DNA of 64,000 nucleotides from Aerococcus tenax (GCF_003286645.3 NZ_CP127382.2:1488001-1552000); one strand, 5' to 3'; positions 27,608 through 40,675 are shown, numbered from the stretch's first letter. Notes: generated by a model from the sequence alone, not told the origin. A program made the numbers and translations.

Positions 27608-28180
27608 TTACAAGTCAATCCAATGATATAAATGCAAGCAATAACCAATATACTTATACAACTCTTGCAAGGCCATGTTTTGGGTATAGGGGTGATTTGG
27701 ATAGCTTTCCCCTTGAAAATAGGCGCTCACAAAATTGAGTTGGAAGCCGTAGTCGCGGTTAGCTCGCTCAAAAGCCAGCCGTGTCCGCCTCATGTGATAG
27801 TCACTAGTCACGACAATGGCAGAATGATAACCCAGATCATCCATAAGAGCTAGTGAAGTTGTCGCGTTGGTCCAGGTGGAAGTGGCCTGTTTTTCTTCGA
27901 TTAAGTTCTCCCGCTCGGCCCCCAATTGCTGGTAACCAGCAAATAAATCTTCGCCCACATCAGTATAGCGGGGAGAAACAATCATTTTATCAGCCCGACT
28001 ATAGCCTGCCTGCAGTAAGTGAACCGCCTTTTCAGCCCGTTCGACTGCCGGCCCCTCGGCCACGATAATTAAGTCACTGATTTGCGGTGCCTGGCCTTGG
28101 TCCAAGTGCTTGTAGAGGGATCTCAATCCTAGGCCAAGAAGCGCTCCTAGTGTGAGAGCAGGTAGCCATCTTCTTTTCAT
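27608..28180 (-). CDS. DUF218 (YdcF/ElyC/SanA-like) membrane protein
   Basis: 190 residues with an N-terminal membrane anchor (WLPALTLGALLGLGL) followed by a DUF218 domain: DLIIVAEGP, a central stretch with TSTWTNATTSL, and the characteristic VVTSDYHMRRTRLAFERA. Members act outside the membrane and have been tied to envelope maintenance and polysaccharide carrier metabolism, but no reaction is known here. A GTG at 28198 is in frame, but AAAGGAAG lies 7 bp before ATG 28180, which is preferred. Divergent from the arylsulfotransferase-like gene. Confidence 0.85.
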   Translation of the reverse strand: MKRRWLPALTLGALLGLGLRSLYKHLDQGQAPQISDLIIVAEGPAVERAEKAVHLLQAGYSRADKMIVSPRYTDVGEDLFAGYQQLGAERENLIEEKQATSTWTNATTSLALMDDLGYHSAIVVTSDYHMRRTRLAFERANRDYGFQLNFVSAYFQGESYPNHPYTQNMALQELYKYIGYCLHLYHWIDL

Positions 28181-28334
28181 TATTTGACTTCCTTTCACGA
28201 GTAAGCTTTGCTCTTTAAAGCTATTATTCTTGCAAATGACTTACCTTATTATAGCAATTTCCCCAACCATTTAATGGTTTTATCCCTATAATAAATAAAT
28301 CTTTTATGATAAAATGTACCTTCATGTTTAAAAT

Positions 28335-30125
28335 TTGCATTTAAAGGGGAGTTTTATCATTAAATATCTTATTATACTGGCCTTGTGCTTATTAGCTGGC
28401 TGTCAGCTGCCTAATCACACAAGCCAATCCCTCAGTGATTATAAGGAAATCTACCAACCGGTAAGTGACAAGGTTGAGTCAGGAGACAATCTTCTAAGCT
28501 TGAGTGACCAAGTCCAAAATCTCGACCTTTCCTATTATGATGAAGAGGTCCAAGCAAGTATCTCTGACCAGATCAGGAGTCTACAAAACCAACGTAAGTC
28601 CTATGATGATGGTCTCTTTATCATGAACCCATTTGGGACCTTCACTCAATCCATCTATACTTATCTGCCTGATCCTGACCAAGACATTGGCAAGGTGACC
28701 TATACCATCGAGTCTGAATCCAGCCATGCCCTCACTTTCCAACCAGTCAATTACAGTCAGGATTCAAAGGCTTATGAATTTACTATGATCGGTCTGGTGC
28801 CTAATGAAGCTAACCAGCTAACGGTTAATCTCTACGATGCTGATGATAACAAGTTAACCGACTATCAATTTCAGATTAGTGCCCCCGATATCCAGGCCAC
28901 TGACTACGAGACCAAAATGGAAGTCCTCTACGACTCTGGCAGGGAAGAACTGACAGAGGGGTTCTATGCCAGCATGGGGAGCGACCAGGATAATGCGAAG
29001 TTTTCCTATTTATATGATAATAATGGGCTCATTCGTTCTGAATTAGTCTCTGACGGCGGCCGTTTAGAAAACTACCAGTTTCTGGATAAACACCACCTCT
29101 TGATTAAAGCAAGCAATGGTAAACTAGCTGTTCTCAATGGCTTAGGTCAACCCGTTCGTATCTATGAACTGCCTAATCATTCTGTCCACCATGACTTTAT
29201 CGTCAATGAGAAAAAAGATGCGGCCTTCCTACTAACCACTAACGATCAGACGAACACCATTGAAGACACCATCACCTATCTCGATTTACGGACTGGTGAA
29301 AGTCAGGAACTGATCGACTTAAAGGCGATTTTTCCTAATTATTTCCAACCTGTGATGGCCACCCACCAAAACCGGGCTCAAAATGAGATCGCTAATTATT
29401 TAGCTGAAAATCCTGACCGAGACTATTCGGACATTGATTACACTGATGATGGCTTTAACGTCCTGGACGAAGAAGGTAATTTAACCAATTTAGATTGGAT
29501 TCATATCAATGCCATCGATGTGATCAATGGTGACGAGTTAATTCTTTCTTCTCGGGAAACCTCGTCCCTGATCAAATTATCCAATGTCTTTGACCAAGTG
29601 ACAGTCGACTATATTATTGGGCCTGAAGCAGTTTGGGCAGGGACAGGTTATGAATATTACCTGCTCACCCCTGACAGCGACTTTAAGCCCACTGGCGGCC
29701 AACATAGTGTTCGTTTCCAATCCAATGCGATTAATGATGGCTTTTACAATTTGACCCTCTTCGATAATAACTACTGGCGTCTGGACACTCGAGATGACCT
29801 AGTTATCGACCTGCCTCAGGAAATGAGCGAAGAATTTGATCCAGAAGTGCTTGACACTTACTCTTACTTTTATAATTTACAGGTGGATGAAGCGAGCGGG
29901 ACATATGACCTGGTGCAAGCCTTTCCAGTGCCCTATTCCTCCATCGTTTCCTCAGCCCAAGTCTATAAAGGCAACTATATTACTACCAGTGGGATGACGA
30001 ATATTCTCGGAGAATATAATCCCCAAGGTGAACTCATCCGACAATTTCAATTCTATGTCCCCCGCTGGACCTACCGTTTGGTGAAGTTGGACCTGCAAGA
30101 CTTCTTTTATGAAAATATCCTTTAA
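28335..30125 (+). CDS. Arylsulfotransferase-like lipoprotein
   Basis: About 596 residues if read from TTG 28335. The protein has a lipoprotein signal (KYLIILALCLLAGC), an N-terminal Ig-like domain (to about residue 180) and a propeller-like domain with LDWIHINAIDVINGDELILSSRETSSLIKL and GQHSVRF, which match the active-site region of PAPS-independent arylsulfate sulfotransferases (ASST). In that family a His is transiently sulfated and sulfate moves between phenols. AAAGGGGAG at 28343-28351 sits 7 bp before ATT 28359, after which the signal reads KYLII, so translation may start at this rare ATT rather than at TTG. Physiological substrates are unknown. Confidence 0.8.
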   Translation: MHLKGSFIIKYLIILALCLLAGCQLPNHTSQSLSDYKEIYQPVSDKVESGDNLLSLSDQVQNLDLSYYDEEVQASISDQIRSLQNQRKSYDDGLFIMNPFGTFTQSIYTYLPDPDQDIGKVTYTIESESSHALTFQPVNYSQDSKAYEFTMIGLVPNEANQLTVNLYDADDNKLTDYQFQISAPDIQATDYETKMEVLYDSGREELTEGFYASMGSDQDNAKFSYLYDNNGLIRSELVSDGGRLENYQFLDKHHLLIKASNGKLAVLNGLGQPVRIYELPNHSVHHDFIVNEKKDAAFLLTTNDQTNTIEDTITYLDLRTGESQELIDLKAIFPNYFQPVMATHQNRAQNEIANYLAENPDRDYSDIDYTDDGFNVLDEEGNLTNLDWIHINAIDVINGDELILSSRETSSLIKLSNVFDQVTVDYIIGPEAVWAGTGYEYYLLTPDSDFKPTGGQHSVRFQSNAINDGFYNLTLFDNNYWRLDTRDDLVIDLPQEMSEEFDPEVLDTYSYFYNLQVDEASGTYDLVQAFPVPYSSIVSSAQVYKGNYITTSGMTNILGEYNPQGELIRQFQFYVPRWTYRLVKLDLQDFFYENIL

Positions 30126-30130
30126 ACAAA

Positions 30131-30172
30131 AGACCTCAAGCTTAGGCAAATGCTAGCCTGGCTTGAGGTTTT
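30131..30172 (+). terminator. Terminator of the sulfotransferase gene
   Basis: ACCTCAAGC pairs with GCTTGAGGT, with an inner stem around TAGGC...GCCT, followed by TTTTTT. Confidence 0.85.
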
Positions 30173-30201
30173 TTAGTGAATTATTTTAAATTGGTCACTC
30201 T

Positions 30202-31530
30202 TTAATGAGGCGCGGTTGGCCCAGAAACGCTATCCCGCCCTCTTTCAATCTCTTCTTTAGGCATTGGATTAGGCATCTTATGCTCATGTTGTGAGGCACC
30301 TGACACCGCATCCTTACTTTCATTTTCTTCTTTATCCTTAGCTTTTGAAGTTGCCTTGGATACCGTATCTGGTCTTGGGCCACCCTCGCTAGCTTCAATA
30401 TAAGGTTTCTCAATGGCATGTTGGAGGTCATCATCAAGACCCGCTTCGTAGCGTTCTTGATACCATTGGTTAACGTCTTCAGCGGTTTCGCCCAAGAATG
30501 GGTTTGGTACATGTGGATCATGCAAGGTCCGGTCCCAAGAGGATTCCGCCGTATCAATAAAGGGTTTCCCATTTTGAACGGTTTCTAAGACCCCGAGATA
30601 GCGGCCTTTTTGGTCATAGATCGGACGATAGTGTAAGTAGACCTTATTCCCATTGCCCTTGGTGTACCACATGCTCTCACTGCGACGACGACCATGATGG
30701 AGGTCTTCCATAATCCCTTCCACCTTGGTACGGATTTGTGGTGGGTGGCAGTCAGAAACATTGCCCCCTAAAGTCACTGGAGAACGTGGCGTCCCCGCAT
30801 CTTCTTGGTGGCGGCGTTTATTATAGTAGAGGAAGCGGTTTTGCTTATCGACAAAAGAAATTTCCACTTCTAAGTTGTCAAGGATGGCTTGGACTTCATC
30901 CAAGGTTAACCAACCTGTTCCAAAATCTACCCGAGTATCGGTTTGGAAGGAGTAAGGTTCAGCGTCAGGATCTTCATCCCCTCTAGCATAGGCTAAGGCG
31001 CGGTCTAGGGCGTATTGCATCCCCATCGTGGTATAGGTTGCCCCAGAGACCACATCAAATTCACGCTTGCTGCCATCCTCTTTGATTTGTTGAATTAATT
31101 TTTCTGAGGCTTGGCCACCAAGTTCTGGGGTTTCAATCCCCCGATATTTGATATCGGTAATTTCATTCTCATCAACAGTCACTGCTAAGGTCACTTTCCC
31201 CTTGTAACCGTCCCCTTCACCATAATAGGTTCCTGGAGTGAATTCATTAGGTTCAGGTTCACCGGCCGCGATTCTTAAGGCTTCTTTGACCGCCTGAATG
31301 AGCCCTTCAGAGGAATGCGTGGCCCCTGATAGAACATCCACATCAGCACTTTGTTGGTCTAAGATTTGATTCACCAAGTGCTTGATGGCTAGGCTACCAA
31401 CGTTTTCTGAATCCGCTTCAGAAACTTGAATATCTTCAATCTTATCTTCACTTACTTTAACATCAACTTCTACCATATTCAGAAAGCCCTGAGCGGCTTC
31501 ATGGTAGGTGCCTGGTTTAAATTTTGCCAT
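30202..31530 (-). CDS. Double FMN-binding and PAS-domain fusion protein
   Basis: 442 residues without a signal peptide, thus probably cytoplasmic. Two FMN-binding domains carry the flavinylation-type motifs DVLSGATHSS (about residue 65) and DVVSGATYTT (about 162), where FMN is normally linked to a Thr by ApbE. A PAS-like domain follows (EISFVDKQNRFLYYNKRRH ... NVSDCHPPQIRTKVEGIM), of the type found at the end of DUF438 proteins, which can hold a cofactor. The C-terminal tail is charged and has two weak SGA/SGP echoes of the motif. It may be a redox carrier or sensor. Transport neighbours do not clarify the partner, and no ApbE is in the window. Confidence 0.75.
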   Translation of the reverse strand: MAKFKPGTYHEAAQGFLNMVEVDVKVSEDKIEDIQVSEADSENVGSLAIKHLVNQILDQQSADVDVLSGATHSSEGLIQAVKEALRIAAGEPEPNEFTPGTYYGEGDGYKGKVTLAVTVDENEITDIKYRGIETPELGGQASEKLIQQIKEDGSKREFDVVSGATYTTMGMQYALDRALAYARGDEDPDAEPYSFQTDTRVDFGTGWLTLDEVQAILDNLEVEISFVDKQNRFLYYNKRRHQEDAGTPRSPVTLGGNVSDCHPPQIRTKVEGIMEDLHHGRRRSESMWYTKGNGNKVYLHYRPIYDQKGRYLGVLETVQNGKPFIDTAESSWDRTLHDPHVPNPFLGETAEDVNQWYQERYEAGLDDDLQHAIEKPYIEASEGGPRPDTVSKATSKAKDKEENESKDAVSGASQHEHKMPNPMPKEEIERGRDSVSGPTAPH

Positions 31531-31687
31531 TTTATCCCAGCCTTTCTAAATCTTTATTGTATATATACCATTGTATAATAATCGATAGCTAAAAACCAAT
31601 GATATCTAGAACCCTTTGCTTATTTCTTTGCTTAATCAACCATATAAAAGTAAACTAGAGATAACTATTAAAGAAGGAGTCTGTTTA

Positions 31688-32275
31688 ATGTACGAAAAAA
31701 TGCTTAAAGACTCAAAAAGTAAGCGCCAGATGCTGGTCAAACTCTTTTGGTCGACTTTCTACCTCTCTGCCTTTACCTTTGGTGGGGGCTACGTCATCAT
31801 TACCCTCATGAAAAAGACCTTTGTCGATGACTTCGGCTGGATTGAAGAAGATGAAATGCTAGACCTGGTGGCGATTGCTCAATCTTCTCCCGGAGCAATC
31901 GCAGTGAATGGCGCCATCGTTATCGGTTATAAATTAGCTGGCTTTATCGGTATCTTAGTTTCTGTTTTAGGGACTATCTTACCACCCATGCTGATTATTT
32001 CAGTGATTGCCCTCTTTTACCAACAGTTTATCCAAAATTTCTGGGTTAAGACTCTCTTGGAAGGCATGCAGGCTGGCGTGGCAGCTGTTATCGCCGGCGT
32101 TGTCTTAGATATGGTCGCTGATGTCTGGCGGCGCAAGCAACCCATCTTGGTCATTATTATGCTAGCTGCCTTTATTGCCAATTACTTCTTTACCGTTAAT
32201 ATCATCTATATTATTTTAAGCTGCATTGGACTAGGAGTAATATACAGCTGGTTACAAAGTAGGAAAGGACGCTAA
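31688..32275 (+). CDS. Chromate transporter (CHR) half 1
   Basis: 195 residues, one CHR domain: FTFGGGYVIITLMKK near residue 25 and AQSSPGAIAVNGA near 70, with about five to six membrane segments. Short CHR proteins occur as pairs, each with one domain, that work together as an anion transporter. An ORF start at 31616 lacks a ribosome binding site; AAGAAGGAG stands before ATG 31688. Its stop is two bases from the ATG of the second half. Chromate export is the family name; the physiological ion may be different. Confidence 0.85.
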   Translation: MYEKMLKDSKSKRQMLVKLFWSTFYLSAFTFGGGYVIITLMKKTFVDDFGWIEEDEMLDLVAIAQSSPGAIAVNGAIVIGYKLAGFIGILVSVLGTILPPMLIISVIALFYQQFIQNFWVKTLLEGMQAGVAAVIAGVVLDMVADVWRRKQPILVIIMLAAFIANYFFTVNIIYIILSCIGLGVIYSWLQSRKGR

Positions 32276-32277
32276 TC

Positions 32278-32844
32278 ATGATTTATTTACAATTACTCAT
32301 CTCCTTTTTAAAAGTCGGAGCCTTTAGCTTCGGCGGTGGTTATGCTGCCCTCCCACTCATCCAAGAAGAAATCGTTGAAAATCATGCTTGGCTATCCATG
32401 CAGGAATTTACCGACCTGATCACTATTTCGCAAATGACCCCTGGTCCGATCGCTATCAATTCCGCAACCTTTGTAGGAACTAAGCTAGCTGGACCCCTGG
32501 GCGCTATGGTTGCCACTCTGGGTTCGATCTTACCTTCCATTATTATCGTAAGTATCATCGCGCGTCTCTACTTCAAATACCGTAACCTTAGTCTCTTACA
32601 AAACGTTCTAGTCGCCCTACGTCCTGCGGTGGTAGCTATGATTGCTGCAGCCGGCTTATTAATACTAATCGCTGCCTTTTGGGGAGAAGCTCCCATTGCC
32701 TTAACCAATATCAACTGGACCGCCGTAGTCATCTTTGGCCTCGCCTTAGCCATTCTCATCCGCTACAAAGTCAACCCAATTGTAGTGATCGTCATGGCAG
32801 GAGTCGTTAATGTTATATACCAAGCGGTTTTGATGGTGGTATAA
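32278..32844 (+). CDS. Chromate transporter (CHR) half 2
   Basis: 188 residues with the same CHR pattern as the preceding gene: FSFGGGYAALPLIQEE near the N terminus and SQMTPGPIAINSATFVGTKL in the middle. The two halves are adjacent and would be translated together. The real substrate is not known. Confidence 0.85.
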   Translation: MIYLQLLISFLKVGAFSFGGGYAALPLIQEEIVENHAWLSMQEFTDLITISQMTPGPIAINSATFVGTKLAGPLGAMVATLGSILPSIIIVSIIARLYFKYRNLSLLQNVLVALRPAVVAMIAAAGLLILIAAFWGEAPIALTNINWTAVVIFGLALAILIRYKVNPIVVIVMAGVVNVIYQAVLMVV

Positions 32845-32869
32845 AGGAAATTATTAGCCAATATACAGT

Positions 32870-32916
32870 AAAAAGACACTATTGAACGAGCTGGAAAACT
32901 GATTACAATAGTGTCT
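32870..32916 (-). terminator. Terminator downstream of the 50-residue gene
   Basis: AGACACTATTG pairs with CAATAGTGTCT; read on the minus strand a T-run follows the hairpin. It lies between the chromate transporter gene and the minus-strand small membrane protein. Confidence 0.75.
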
Positions 32917-32953
32917 ACTATAGACGAACTTAATTCATTTTTTCTAATTTGCA

Positions 32954-33106
32954 CTAAAAGATTAACTTAAATAAACCATAGGCTAATAAACCAAACACCA
33001 ATACTGATGGTATAATTCCAAAATTAAATTCGCCTTCTATTTGTCGACTGTCTCCTCGTTCTTCGTCAACAAATGACCATGACCCTATCCATTTTTCTTT
33101 ATTCAT
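32954..33106 (-). CDS. Small membrane protein, 50 residues
   Basis: Reading from ATG 33106 gives MNKEKWIGSWSFVDEERGDS, a polar stretch, then a hydrophobic segment IIPSVLVFGLLAYGLFKLIF that would span the membrane once. A GGAAAGAAAG run precedes the start and a terminator follows the stop, so it looks like a real small gene. I recognise no family. Confidence 0.5.
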   Translation of the reverse strand: MNKEKWIGSWSFVDEERGDSRQIEGEFNFGIIPSVLVFGLLAYGLFKLIF

Positions 33107-33610
33107 TATTTTCACTTTCTTTCCATCTTGAAAAGCGTAATCTGAAATGGTAAACTTTTATTACTAATCTTCCACTTAGGAGGACCACTTCCTAAACGAT
33201 TAGTGACTAAATTTTATTTCAAATTCTATTGTGAATAGTAGTAGCATGAATTTGAACTTTAAGAAGAAGTCTTCTAATGACCTCTTCTTTTTTTATTCAC
33301 TTCCCTTTTAAATCTAAGTATATTACAACTTAAGGGTGATGAATACTTTTTAAGAAAGCAAAAGTTTTAAGAAATTTCTAAATCATTGCCTCTATCAAGA
33401 TAATGAAGCTTATGTTAGGAAGGATTGTTGGAAAAGAGTAACTAAGACTAGCGACACTTAAATCTAAATATGTGATATAGCCTTTAAAGATTTTATTGAA
33501 GCTAATTTAGTTAGTAGCGAGATAATATAAAAAAGCGCCCCTTTGCAGGGCACTTCAATAAGAACTAATATATTATAACATATAAATAACTTGGTTAAAG
33601 GAGGTAATCT
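33107..33610. other. AT-rich non-coding stretch before the unknown membrane gene
   Basis: About 500 bp without a credible gene. It contains one weak + strand terminator-like hairpin (33261-33294, AAGAAGA pairing with TCTTCTT and a T-run) and one on the minus strand (33529-33555, short GC stem GCGCCCC/GGGCAC with a T-run). A stray reading frame near 33480-33530 gives FKDFIEANLV and stops at once; no transposase match was seen. Confidence 0.4.
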
Positions 33611-34261
33611 ATGATTACTACTCAAGATGCAACATACCTCGCTGGCTTATTCTTTTTAACGGCTATTGGATTTATTGTCAAAGCAATTTATGACAAATCT
33701 AAAGAGAAATCCGTTAAAAAATTTATGCTTGCTACATTAGTATCATTTTCATTTTCTTTATTGTTCGGTAGCAATTTCCTAAGGCTACATATTGATCCAA
33801 AAGATCCTAAAGAAACCCAAAATAGAATTGCTGAACTTGTGCACATCAATCCTAAAGAAGTTCAAGTGACTGATGAGGAGATTGGCGAAAACAAGTATAA
33901 AAAATATAACTTTGAATATAAAGCTAAAATGCTCACAAGGGATGAAAATACAAAAGTAAAAAGCATTGATTTTGATAATGTTGACAAACAATTTATTTAT
34001 AATTTGTTTAAAGAACTAAATTACCCTAAATTGAAGCAATTAGACGACTTAATACAAAATGACAGAGGCCTTTGTTTCGATTATATAGATAATTTAGGGA
34101 TTATGTTATCCTCAAATAAAGATCAAAACACTTTTAATGTATATATAACGTTTAATGAAGATAATGACTGGCTTTGGAGTACTAGAAAAGCAATTGAATC
34201 TACTTACAACAATAAGAAATCTTCATCTTCTAAACACTCATTATTAGACGAACTAAAATAA
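33611..34261 (+). CDS. Unknown AT-rich protein with two N-terminal membrane segments
   Basis: 216 residues. Two hydrophobic segments (about residues 10-28 and 38-56) are followed by a soluble, highly charged Lys/Asp/Asn-rich domain ending in a Ser-rich tail. Base composition is clearly lower in GC than its neighbours, and it sits just beyond the tRNA cluster, a common landing place for acquired DNA. A very good AAAGGAGG ribosome binding site lies upstream. I do not recognise a family or motif; a membrane-tethered accessory protein is all that can be said. Confidence 0.7.
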   Translation: MITTQDATYLAGLFFLTAIGFIVKAIYDKSKEKSVKKFMLATLVSFSFSLLFGSNFLRLHIDPKDPKETQNRIAELVHINPKEVQVTDEEIGENKYKKYNFEYKAKMLTRDENTKVKSIDFDNVDKQFIYNLFKELNYPKLKQLDDLIQNDRGLCFDYIDNLGIMLSSNKDQNTFNVYITFNEDNDWLWSTRKAIESTYNNKKSSSSKHSLLDELK

Positions 34262-34417
34262 AATAGTCCTACTTCCTCTTCTTCTATACGACAGATATTA
34301 AAAAATGCCATACCATTTCTGATATGACATTAATTATAAAAATTCCCATCAACGTTATTTGACAAAGAACCATTTAAAACTCATCGGAACACCTTTCGTT
34401 ACACTTTTTGCCAAGAC

Positions 34418-34472
34418 AAAAAAACGTTGTTATATCAAGCTTTTTAACAAAGTGATATAACAACGTTTTTTT
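34418..34472 (-). terminator. Terminator of the rRNA-tRNA operon
   Basis: A 19-bp perfect stem (AAAAAACGTTGTTATATCA with its complement) with T-runs on either side stands just after the last tRNA gene (Leu) in the direction of transcription. Confidence 0.9.
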
Positions 34473-34474
34473 AG

Positions 34475-34558
34475 TGCCGGCGGTGGGGGTCGAACCCACA
34501 CGTCCGTGAAGACACGGGATTTTGAGTCCCGCGCGTCTGCCAATTCCGCCACGCCGGC
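34475..34558 (-). tRNA. tRNA-Leu (CAA)
   Basis: Anticodon CAA in the minus strand with 7-bp acceptor stem (GCCGGCG/CGCCGGC), T-loop GTTCGACC and a long variable arm. Last gene of the cluster. Confidence 0.95.
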
Positions 34559-34569
34559 TTATATATAAA

Positions 34570-34640
34570 AGGCGGTAGCCGGATTTGAACCGGCGATAAA
34601 GGTTTTGCAGACCCGTGCCTTACCCCTTGGCTATACCGCC
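34570..34640 (-). tRNA. tRNA-Cys (GCA)
   Basis: Anticodon GCA; acceptor stem GGCGGTA paired with TACCGCC; T-loop GTTCAAAT. Confidence 0.95.
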
Positions 34641-34650
34641 ATATTTAATT

Positions 34651-34680
34651 AAAAACTAACCTCTTCTTTTAAGAAGAGGT
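34651..34680 (-). terminator. Hairpin between tRNA-Gln and tRNA-Cys
   Basis: ACCTCTTCTT pairs perfectly with AAGAAGAGGT; on the minus strand it is followed by TAGTTTTT. It may partly terminate or act as a processing site within the tRNA operon. Confidence 0.55.
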
Positions 34681-34714
34681 CTAAACAATTACCACTAGCA
34701 TGATAATCATCAAA

Positions 34715-34786
34715 CTGGGGTAGCTGGATTCGAACCAACGCATGACAGAGTCAAAGTCTGTTGCCTTACCGCTTGGCGATACCCCA
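34715..34786 (-). tRNA. tRNA-Gln (TTG)
   Basis: Anticodon TTG (GACTTTGACTC loop region); acceptor TGGGGTA/TACCCCA. Confidence 0.93.
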
Positions 34787-34792
34787 ATGTAA

Positions 34793-34867
34793 GGGCGAAC
34801 GAGGGGAATCGAACCCCCGAGTGTCGGAGCCACAATCCGATGCGTTAACCACTTCGCCACGTTCGCC
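34793..34867 (-). tRNA. tRNA-His (GTG)
   Basis: Anticodon GTG; acceptor GGCGAAC/GTTCGCC with C at the discriminator side, as usual for tRNA-His. Confidence 0.95.
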
Positions 34868-34893
34868 ATATATATGATATATAACAGGTTTAA

Positions 34894-34964
34894 CAGGGAC
34901 ACTAGGAATCGAACCCAGATCGACGGTTTTGGAGACCGTAGTTTTACCGTTAAACTATGTCCCT
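34894..34964 (-). tRNA. tRNA-Trp (CCA)
   Basis: Anticodon CCA in GGTCTCCAAAACC; acceptor AGGGACA/TGTCCCT. Confidence 0.95.
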
Positions 34965-34993
34965 ATTCTCAAATGAGAATAGTTATCATTTTA

Positions 34994-35074
34994 TGGAGGG
35001 AAGAGGATTCGAACCTCTGAACCCGAAGGAACGGATTTACAGTCCGCTGCGTTTGGCCGCTTCGCTATCCCTCC
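34994..35074 (-). tRNA. tRNA-Tyr (GTA)
   Basis: Anticodon GTA; long variable arm (class II) with CCGTTCCTTCGGG; acceptor GGAGGGA/TCCCTCC. Confidence 0.95.
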
Positions 35075-35081
35075 TAATGGA

Positions 35082-35154
35082 TGGTCCGAGACAGAATCGA
35101 ACTGCCGACACCTTGAGCTTCAATCAAGTGCTCTACCAACTGAGCTATCGGACC
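35082..35154 (-). tRNA. tRNA-Phe (GAA)
   Basis: Anticodon GAA (GATTGAAGCTC); acceptor GGTCCGA/TCGGACC. Confidence 0.95.
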
Positions 35155-35166
35155 CCATTATAAGAA

Positions 35167-35239
35167 CGGTCCGGACGGGATTTGAACCCGCGATCTCCTC
35201 CGTGACAGGGAGGCATGTTAACCCCTACACCACCGGACC
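35167..35239 (-). tRNA. tRNA-Asp (GTC)
   Basis: Anticodon GTC (CCTGTCACGG); acceptor GGTCCGG/CCGGACC. Confidence 0.95.
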
Positions 35240-35252
35240 AATATATGAATAA

Positions 35253-35325
35253 TGGAGAATGAGGGGCTCGAACCCCCGACATTCTGCTTGTAAGGCAGAC
35301 GCTCTCCCAGCTGAGCTAATTCTCC
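35253..35325 (-). tRNA. tRNA-Val (TAC)
   Basis: Anticodon TAC (GCCTTACAAGC); acceptor GGAGAAT/ATTCTCC. Confidence 0.95.
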
Positions 35326-35346
35326 TGGTTACTCTTAAAGAAGTAA

Positions 35347-35418
35347 TGACCCGTACGGGAATCGAACCCGTGTTACCGCCGTGAAAGGGCGGTGTCTTAA
35401 CCGCTTGACCAACGGGCC
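35347..35418 (-). tRNA. tRNA-Glu (TTC)
   Basis: Anticodon TTC (CCTTTCACGG); acceptor GGCCCGT/ACGGGTC. Confidence 0.95.
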
Positions 35419-35436
35419 AACAAAATAAATATAAAA

Positions 35437-35523
35437 CGGAGAGTAAGGGATTCGAACCCTTGAAACGGTCTCCCGTTTACACGATTTCCAATCGTGCTCC
35501 TTCGGCCTCTCGGACAACTCTCC
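35437..35523 (-). tRNA. tRNA-Ser (GGA)
   Basis: Anticodon GGA (GATTGGAAATC); long variable arm; acceptor GGAGAGT/ACTCTCC. Confidence 0.95.
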
Positions 35524-35557
35524 AATAGCTTAAAGCCTGAGGACTCACTCGCCATAA

Positions 35558-35631
35558 CTCCGCAAGTAGGACTCGAACCTACGACATCTTGATTAACAGT
35601 CAAGCGCTACTACCAACTGAGCTATTGCGGA
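35558..35631 (-). tRNA. tRNA-Asn (GTT)
   Basis: Anticodon GTT (GACTGTTAATC); acceptor TCCGCAA/TTGCGGA. First tRNA after the 5S gene. Confidence 0.95.
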
Positions 35632-35644
35632 ATAAAATAAGATT

Positions 35645-35760
35645 GCACGGCAACGTCCTAGTCTCACAGGGGGCAACCCCCAACTACATTCGGCGCTAAG
35701 AAGCTTAACTGCTGTGTTCGGGATGGATACAGGTGGGTCCTTCTTGCCATCGTCACCGTA
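35645..35760 (-). rRNA. rrf: 5S ribosomal RNA
   Basis: Read on the minus strand, contains the conserved CCGAACACAGCAGTTAAGC and GCGCCGAATGTAGTTGGGGG blocks; about 116 nt, ends approximate. Lies after the 23S gene and before the tRNA cluster. Confidence 0.95.
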
Positions 35761-35832
35761 CAATTTATTTTTTTGAGCTTGTTCGCTCAAAACTGAATCT
35801 ATCATGCCTTCCTTAAACCTCATACAACCTTA

Positions 35833-38743
<2,911 letters not shown>

Positions 38744-38941
38744 GGTTAAGTTGTATGATGCGAAAAGTTTTAAAACTCTTTCTTTTTCGGTTTTTACGCT
38801 TGGTAAAATTGGTTTATTGACATTTCTATCTCGCAAAAAATAGAAATGCGGAATGTTATGATAGTATTCAGTTTTCAAAGAACAATAGAGAGTTAGACCT
38901 CTCAAAACTAAACAAAGAAGACTCAAATATGTATTCCGAAT

Positions 38942-40503
<1,562 letters not shown>

Positions 40504-40599
40504 CATGAGCGTTGATAGCTCATTTGTTTGCTGACTAGTTATAGTCTGGTCTAGACTTATTGTTTGAATTGTTGGTTCATCAACAAAATGTTGATGCCC

Positions 40600-40650
40600 T
40601 ACACATTTGGTTCGTCTTCTTTGTTCAGTTTTCAAAGGTCTAAATCTTGC
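40600..40650 (-). promoter_or_regulatory. 16S leader with boxA-like antitermination sequence
   Basis: The minus-strand leader carries TTTGAAAACTGAACAAAG. A similar TTCTTTGAAAACTGAA lies in the 16S-23S spacer (38865-38885). These resemble boxA elements of rRNA antitermination. Confidence 0.55.
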
Positions 40651-40675
40651 CATCTTCTGTGACAGCGACTTAATT

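Noticed and set aside
33300..33540. Possible transposase or integrase remnant
   Set aside because: Only a few codons read FKDFIEANLV; no motif or inverted repeats supported it.
34681..35600. Short frames across the tRNA cluster
   Set aside because: They overlap well-formed tRNA genes.
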